This document shows, one piece after another, positions 60,055-64,000 of a stretch of 64,000 bases of DNA. The stretch comes from Gari tellinella. Lineage: Eukaryota > Mollusca > Bivalvia > Cardiida > Psammobiidae. The notes under the pieces are model-generated. The model was not told the origin of the DNA and did not search any database. It worked only from the letters and a program-made list of their open reading frames with translations. The stretch's first letter is position 1. Each line of letters opens with the position of its first letter. The DNA is taken from assembly GCA_922989275.2 (NCBI GenBank), contig OV277868.1:21510291-21574290 (forward strand), in the 5' to 3' direction. Made by a program: the position numbers and the translations under genes.

Positions 60055-60180
60055 CAAATACAGGTGACCGCTTAATGCATGATAAAAAAGTAATTAATAA
60101 AAGCTCCTTCAGGATCTTTTTGGCATTACTTTTGTCATGTGTTACATGTAAGCTGCCATCTTTCAAATAGGCAATGAATC
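60055..60180. repeat. Type M hairpin
   Basis: GGTGACCGCTTAATGCATGA / TCATGTGTTACATGTAAGC arms with AAAGCTCCTTCAGGATCTTT inside; relates to 12840-12990. Confidence 0.6.
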
Positions 60181-60448
60181 CACACAATGTTTACTTGTTA
60201 CTTGACTATACTTGCATCTGGTATTATTCAATATAACATTCGAAATGGCATTGAGTAATTTAAGCTGTCTTTGTAATTGTGGAACTGGTTTAGAAGTTTG
60301 AAGGGTAAATGAGTAAATATCAAATGGACCATATGTCGAGAACGAGACTACAATGGGAAACATTGGAGAACAGAATAAGCAACAAATGATATTTTCTTAG
60401 TGTTTTTCCTCAGTCATAATAGTTTATATCTTTTTGGTGGGACCAAAG

Positions 60449-60698
60449 TACAGTGGAGAAAACGTTATTCTTTCCCGTTTAAACGCAAACGCACGCAAAC
60501 GCAAAGCGCTAAAACGTAGAAAAGAACAACTTTTGGACAATTCTGATATGTCATGTTTATCTTGGTGGCAAACAGTTTGGAGCCTGATCAGACGCCGGGC
60601 TACCCGGCGTCTGATCTGGCTCCAAACTGTTTGCACTGCAAATAATAGTTTTAGAGTAAACGCGTTTATTGGGAAAGAATAACGTTTTCTCCACTGTA
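60449..60698 (-). mobile_element. MITE family A, complete
   Basis: TACAGTGGAGAAAACG to TTTTCTCCACTGTA, core GACGCCGGGCTACCCGGCGT. Confidence 0.9.
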
Positions 60699-60879
60699 CA
60701 TGTAATATCAAACAGATGGACTCAGATCAGACTCCGCGTAACGAACCCTAACTGCTTGACACTCGTCTGTAGGTTTCTTTAATTCAAACATTAATAAATC
60801 TAAATTCTAACAAGTTTTGCTAACGACAATATCAAAGACGACGACTTTGCAGCAAGAAAAGCTGATTCGTTTTATTCCG

Positions 60880-61095
60880 TTCATTCTCAATGACGCTTTA
60901 AATCGCGTTTGAAACAGTTTGGATCCTGATAAGACTGCACGTAACGCGGTGTCTGATCAGGATCCAAACTGTTTGACACTCGCATCGATATGTGTTTAGT
61001 CATACTACAATTACTATTAGTATTATATGTACTTTGAAACGATAATACAAACAAAACAATTAAAGCAGACGATGTTTGTCGTCATCAAAGGTAAA
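60880..61095 (-). mobile_element. MITE family C
   Basis: TCTCAATGACGCTTTAAATC, core with CACGTAACGCGGTGTC, AATTAAAGCAGACGATG. A core fragment of another copy is at 60704-60780. Confidence 0.7.
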
Positions 61096-61267
61096 ACAAT
61101 AAGGGGAAGGGCCGAATCTAATGTTGTAAGAACTTGTGGCCCAACCCCACTTCTTTGTATATATTGAAATAAAATATGTTTAAACTATCAAAGGTAAAAC
61201 TTAGCAAACAGTTTAGACTCTTACGCCGCGTTTTACCAGTGCCTATACACTGATACATGTAGCTATT

Positions 61268-61521
61268 TTAGTGGATAAAACGTTATTCTTCTTTCCCGTT
61301 TAAACGCAAACGAAACGTAAACGCATGGCAATAAATTGTAGAAAATTACATTGTTTTTACATTTCTCCAGACTGATATTTTTATCTGAATGACAAACAGT
61401 TTGGAGCCTGATAGACGCCGGGTTACCCGGCGTCTGATCTGGCTCCAAACTATTTGCAATGGACATAATTATTTTAGCGTAAACGCGTTTATTTATTTAG
61501 AATAACGTCTGCTCCACTGTA
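61268..61521 (-). mobile_element. MITE family A, diverged ends
   Basis: TTTAGTGGATAAAACG start, core GACGCCGGGTTACCCGGCGT, end GCTCCACTGTA. Confidence 0.85.
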
Positions 61522-61570
61522 CGGTATACTCTTCGGTAAAAATAATGCAAAGCCTTGAGATCACTCTTAA

Positions 61571-62022
61571 ACACTAAAAACCCCTCTATTACAGTGGAGA
61601 AAACGTTATTCTTTCCGAATAAAAGCGTTTACGCTAAAACTATTATTTGCAGTGCAAACAGTTTGGAGCCAGATCAGACGCCGGGTAACCCGGCGTCTGA
61701 TCAGGCTCCAAACTGTGTGCCACCAAGATAAACAAGAATTATCAGAATTGTCCAAAAGTTGTTCTTTTCTACGTTTTAGTGCTTTGCGTTTGCGTACGTT
61801 TGCGTTTTTACGGGAAAGAATAACAGATTCTCCACTGTACGACCACTAAACAGAAGGCTAAATGATTGTATAACAGACTAGTGACAGCTTAAAGTAATGT
61901 GACAGTAAGACAGAAAGCTCCTTCAGGAGCTTTCTGTTTTACTGTCACATTGCTTTAAGCCGTCACCTGGCGTAAACACCTAATATATTATAGTGGTCGT
62001 AATGAAGGGAGGTTCTACTGCA
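61571..62022 (+). mobile_element. E element interrupted by an A element
   Basis: Left terminal piece ACTAAAAACCCCTCTATTA, A at 61590-61839, then CGACCACTAAACAG, hairpin GACAGTAAGACAGAAAGCTC / GAGCTTTCTGTTTTACTGTC, and TAGTGGTCGTAATGAAGGGA. Confidence 0.8.
61590..61839 (+). mobile_element. MITE family A, complete, nested in E
   Basis: TACAGTGGAGAA to TTCTCCACTGTA; TA of ATTACG in the E end is the duplicated target. Confidence 0.9.
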
Positions 62023-62075
62023 TACAGTATCTAAATTGAAGTCAGATACGGAGACTTAATTGCAATCGCTAGATG

Positions 62076-62326
62076 TACAGTGGAGACTCAGTTATTCTTT
62101 CCCGTTTAAACGCAAACGTACACAAACGCAAAACACTCAAACGTAAAAAAGTACAACTTTTAGACAATTCTGTTAATTCATGCTTATCTTGGTGGCAAAC
62201 AGTTTAAAGCCTAATCAGACGCCGGGTTACCCGATGTCTGATCTGGCTTCAAACTGTTTGCACTGCAAATAATAGTTTTTAGCGTAAACGCGTTTATTCG
62301 GAAAGAATAACGTTTTCCCCACTGTA
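62076..62326 (-). mobile_element. MITE family A, complete; start of gene 3 3' UTR
   Basis: TACAGTGGAGACTC to TTTTCCCCACTGTA. It ends 20 bp below the stop codon of gene 3. On the gene 3 strand it provides AATAAA (62293-62298). Confidence 0.9.
62293..62298 (-). promoter_or_regulatory. Possible MITE-derived polyadenylation signal for gene 3
   Basis: AATAAA on the minus strand, 49 bp past the TAG at 62347-62349, inside the A element. Use is inferred only. Confidence 0.4.
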
Positions 62327-62346
62327 CACATTAATTGGTTGATATT

Positions 62347-62558
62347 CTAATATTCACAAAAAGCGATGGATTCGTCGTTACATCCGTCGTCATTCCACAT
62401 GTATCTGTTAGATGCTTGCACATGTATGCAGTTTTCATTTCCTTGAAAAAAGTCGGGCTGGCCAGGTACCCAATATTGGAAACTATCCGAAACTCGACTC
62501 TGGTCAGTCCATCTGAAGATGTTTGCAGAATCTAGGCGACCTCCGATCCATATGAAAT
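62347..62558 (-). CDS. C-type lectin domain, last exon (gene 3, partial)
   Basis: Minus-strand acceptor ATAAACAG, 212 nt, phase 1 to a TAG stop. It encodes DFIWIGGRLDSANIFRW, TDQSRVSDSFQYWVPGQPDF, then ENCIHVQASNRYMWNDDGCN and ESIAFCEY. QPD with WND predicts a galactose-type calcium site, unlike the EPN of gene 1. The exon begins at the same domain position and phase as exon 8 of gene 1 but lacks the later intron, so the two are paralogues. Earlier exons would lie above 62558, but the rest of the window shows only repeats, so they are probably beyond its edge. The 3' UTR runs into an A element 20 bp after the stop. Confidence 0.88.
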
Positions 62559-62579
62559 CTGTTTATTAATATAGAATAA

Positions 62580-62870
62580 GTACAGTAAAGCCTCTCTATT
62601 ACGACCTTCAAATGTGGCAGTTAGTGGGTGTTTACGACAAATGCCGTTTTAACAGTACATGTAGGTGGCAAAGCAAGTGAATGCTCCTTTAGATGCTTTC
62701 TGTATTTACTATTACACGTACTTTGCATTAACCCTTTTACCTGATAGCCTATTTCTAATACTTAAGATAGGTGACTACTTAAAGCAGGTTGAACGTAAAG
62801 CAGAATGCGCCTGAGGGCACATTCTGCTTTACTTTCAGCCTGCTTTAAGCTATCATGTGCTATTACATGT
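62580..62870. repeat. E relic joined to a truncated B element
   Basis: TACAGTAAAGCCTCTCTATT ACGACC at 62580 and hairpin remnants to 62730, then TTAACCCTTTTACCTGATAG (B, reversed) with hairpin AATGCGCCTGAGGGCACATT; the far end of B is lost. Confidence 0.7.
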
Positions 62871-62940
62871 ACAAACAAAAACAGAAGAAATAAAAGAAAA
62901 CTTTTCTAAGATTGCTGGTGAATTAAAAACACACATCAAC

Positions 62941-63800
62941 AATGGGTGAGGGTATAGGGGAGCTGTGTAGAGCAATCTTTATCTACTGGTCTTATAGTGC
63001 CAAACAAACGCTAGTCTTTCCCCATTTTGATCACACTAAATTTGACATTCTTGTTAAAAGGAGAATATTTAATTTTTTGGTGACACTATTGACTATTAGC
63101 TCAGCACATTATTACATTTTTTGGGGTGAATCATGCACTTAGTGATACAAGCATCAAACTTGGCACACTTGAACTTCTATCTGTAGTATTTCATAAAAGC
63201 CCGTTAGCCACTTGAAAAAATCAAAATGGCGGCCATTTTTCAAGATGGCCGCCATTACAGGTTCGAAAATACAGTTTTGTTGCTAATATTTGACACATAT
63301 GGCCGTTCTTTACAGTTTTGGTGTCTAGGTATATGTTTTAAAGTATAAGGAAACTAATTAAGTCAATTTCAAAGTGTTTTGAAACTTACTTTATCATGTA
63401 ATGGCCAACTTGTGACAAAAAACATGGTTTTTTCGAAGATGGCCACTATGTTTGATTGAAATTTACGATTCTCTTTCTTACATTTGATGTACATTGCCAT
63501 GGTTTTACACTTTTTGATTCAAAATATATTTTTTTACAGCAAAAGAAAGCTAATTTTGTCAGCATCAGACTGCTGTGTTTGCACAATAACACATTTTTGA
63601 CAAAAGACAGTCTATTTTTTTAAAAAAAATACATAACTGCGTAATGACAAATGTGTTGAGTTTGTTTGCATATGTTTGCCAACATAGTCTCTAATGTAGA
63701 ATATATTTTCTTACATCTGGTATATATGCCGATTTGTCATATTTTTGGTGTCAAAGAATGTTTTAAAACAGGATGAGAAGACTATTAATGGGAGCCTCCG
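62941..63800. repeat. Dispersed repeat with GATGGCCGCC words
   Basis: AAAATGGCGGCCATTTTTCA followed by AGATGGCCGCCATT (63224-63256), then AAGATGGCCACTATG; related in style to 32420-32780. No ORF of interest beyond a 66-codon chance frame. Confidence 0.5.
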
Positions 63801-64000
63801 GTCGGTTTGAAACTCATATCATTGTCTAATGACCTATTTTAGCCACACATATATTTTTACTCCGTAGCTGACCAAAGCTTGTTGTCTGTTGTTATGTGAC
63901 TGCTTATGCCGAATGTAGGTGCTGTTTTCTCACATTTACAATTTCATTTATCTGAACAATGATTGCCCAATTTATACTACTATATCTGACACTGCAATTA

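Overview
The window looks like intron-rich nuclear DNA from a bivalve mollusc, possibly a venerid or myid clam; species is not determinable here. The evidence is a low-GC background, short exons with GT-AG borders and compatible phases, secreted/membrane proteins built of shuffled extracellular domains (PAN, CCP/sushi, C-type lectin, CUB, LDLa), an L2-clade LINE, and a very dense load of short inverted-repeat elements (MITEs). There is no bacterial gene organisation, CRISPR array or rRNA. Most small reading frames in the window are translations of MITE copies, not genes.

Three genes can be read. (1) Plus strand, 24902-57732: nine exons whose phases join into one 448-residue frame: signal peptide, PAN/apple domain, short Cys-rich linker, CCP, a duplicated CCP, a third CCP, and a C-type lectin domain with EPN and WND calcium-binding motifs. 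It is probably a secreted pattern-recognition lectin. (2) Minus strand, 10216 down to 6606: the 3' part of a receptor-like gene, with the end of a CUB domain, an LDLa module, one transmembrane helix and a tail with PPxY-type motifs. A second possible tail exon at 3682-3873 carries a YxxPhi motif. (3) Minus strand, 62558-62347: the last exon of another C-type lectin gene (QPD and WND), facing gene 1 tail to tail.

The rest is mostly repeats. Family names are mine. A: TA target, end CAGTGGAGAA, about 250 bp, about 25 near-complete copies. B: TTAA target, CCCTTTCC ends. C: CCCTTTCACTG ends with a GATCAGACGCCGCG palindrome. D: CAGTGAAACCCC. E: CAGTAAAACCTC. F and H: GGGGCCCGTTT ends. G: CAGTGTTCCCTC. 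J, K, L: other inverted-repeat elements. Several families with unrelated ends share the same palindromic cores, so the elements look modular. Many copies are nested, giving relative ages.

Region by region: 1-6600 holds an end of a foldback-like element, palindromes, a G relic and A/B/E copies. 6600-11000 is gene 2, whose introns are largely A, B and J elements. 11000-24900 is repeats (A, L, C, F, H, B) plus an unassigned GC-richer block at 19900-20580. 24900-39000 is gene 1 intron 1, with two tandem-repeat foldback elements, tRNA-like units and a Gypsy relic. 39000-46000 holds CCP exons inside a recent 2.7 kb tandem duplication bounded by MITE sequence. 48200-57732 is the lectin domain, with an L2-type LINE in one intron. 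57733-64000 has F, A, C and E copies, the gene 3 exon, and a mollusc-type repeat at the end.

The strongest candidates for something new are the foldback elements whose arms are tandem repeats of 10-32 bp (one with tRNA-like units in both arms and an 8-bp target duplication), the shared-core MITE system, and a 37-bp palindrome with a visible empty site.
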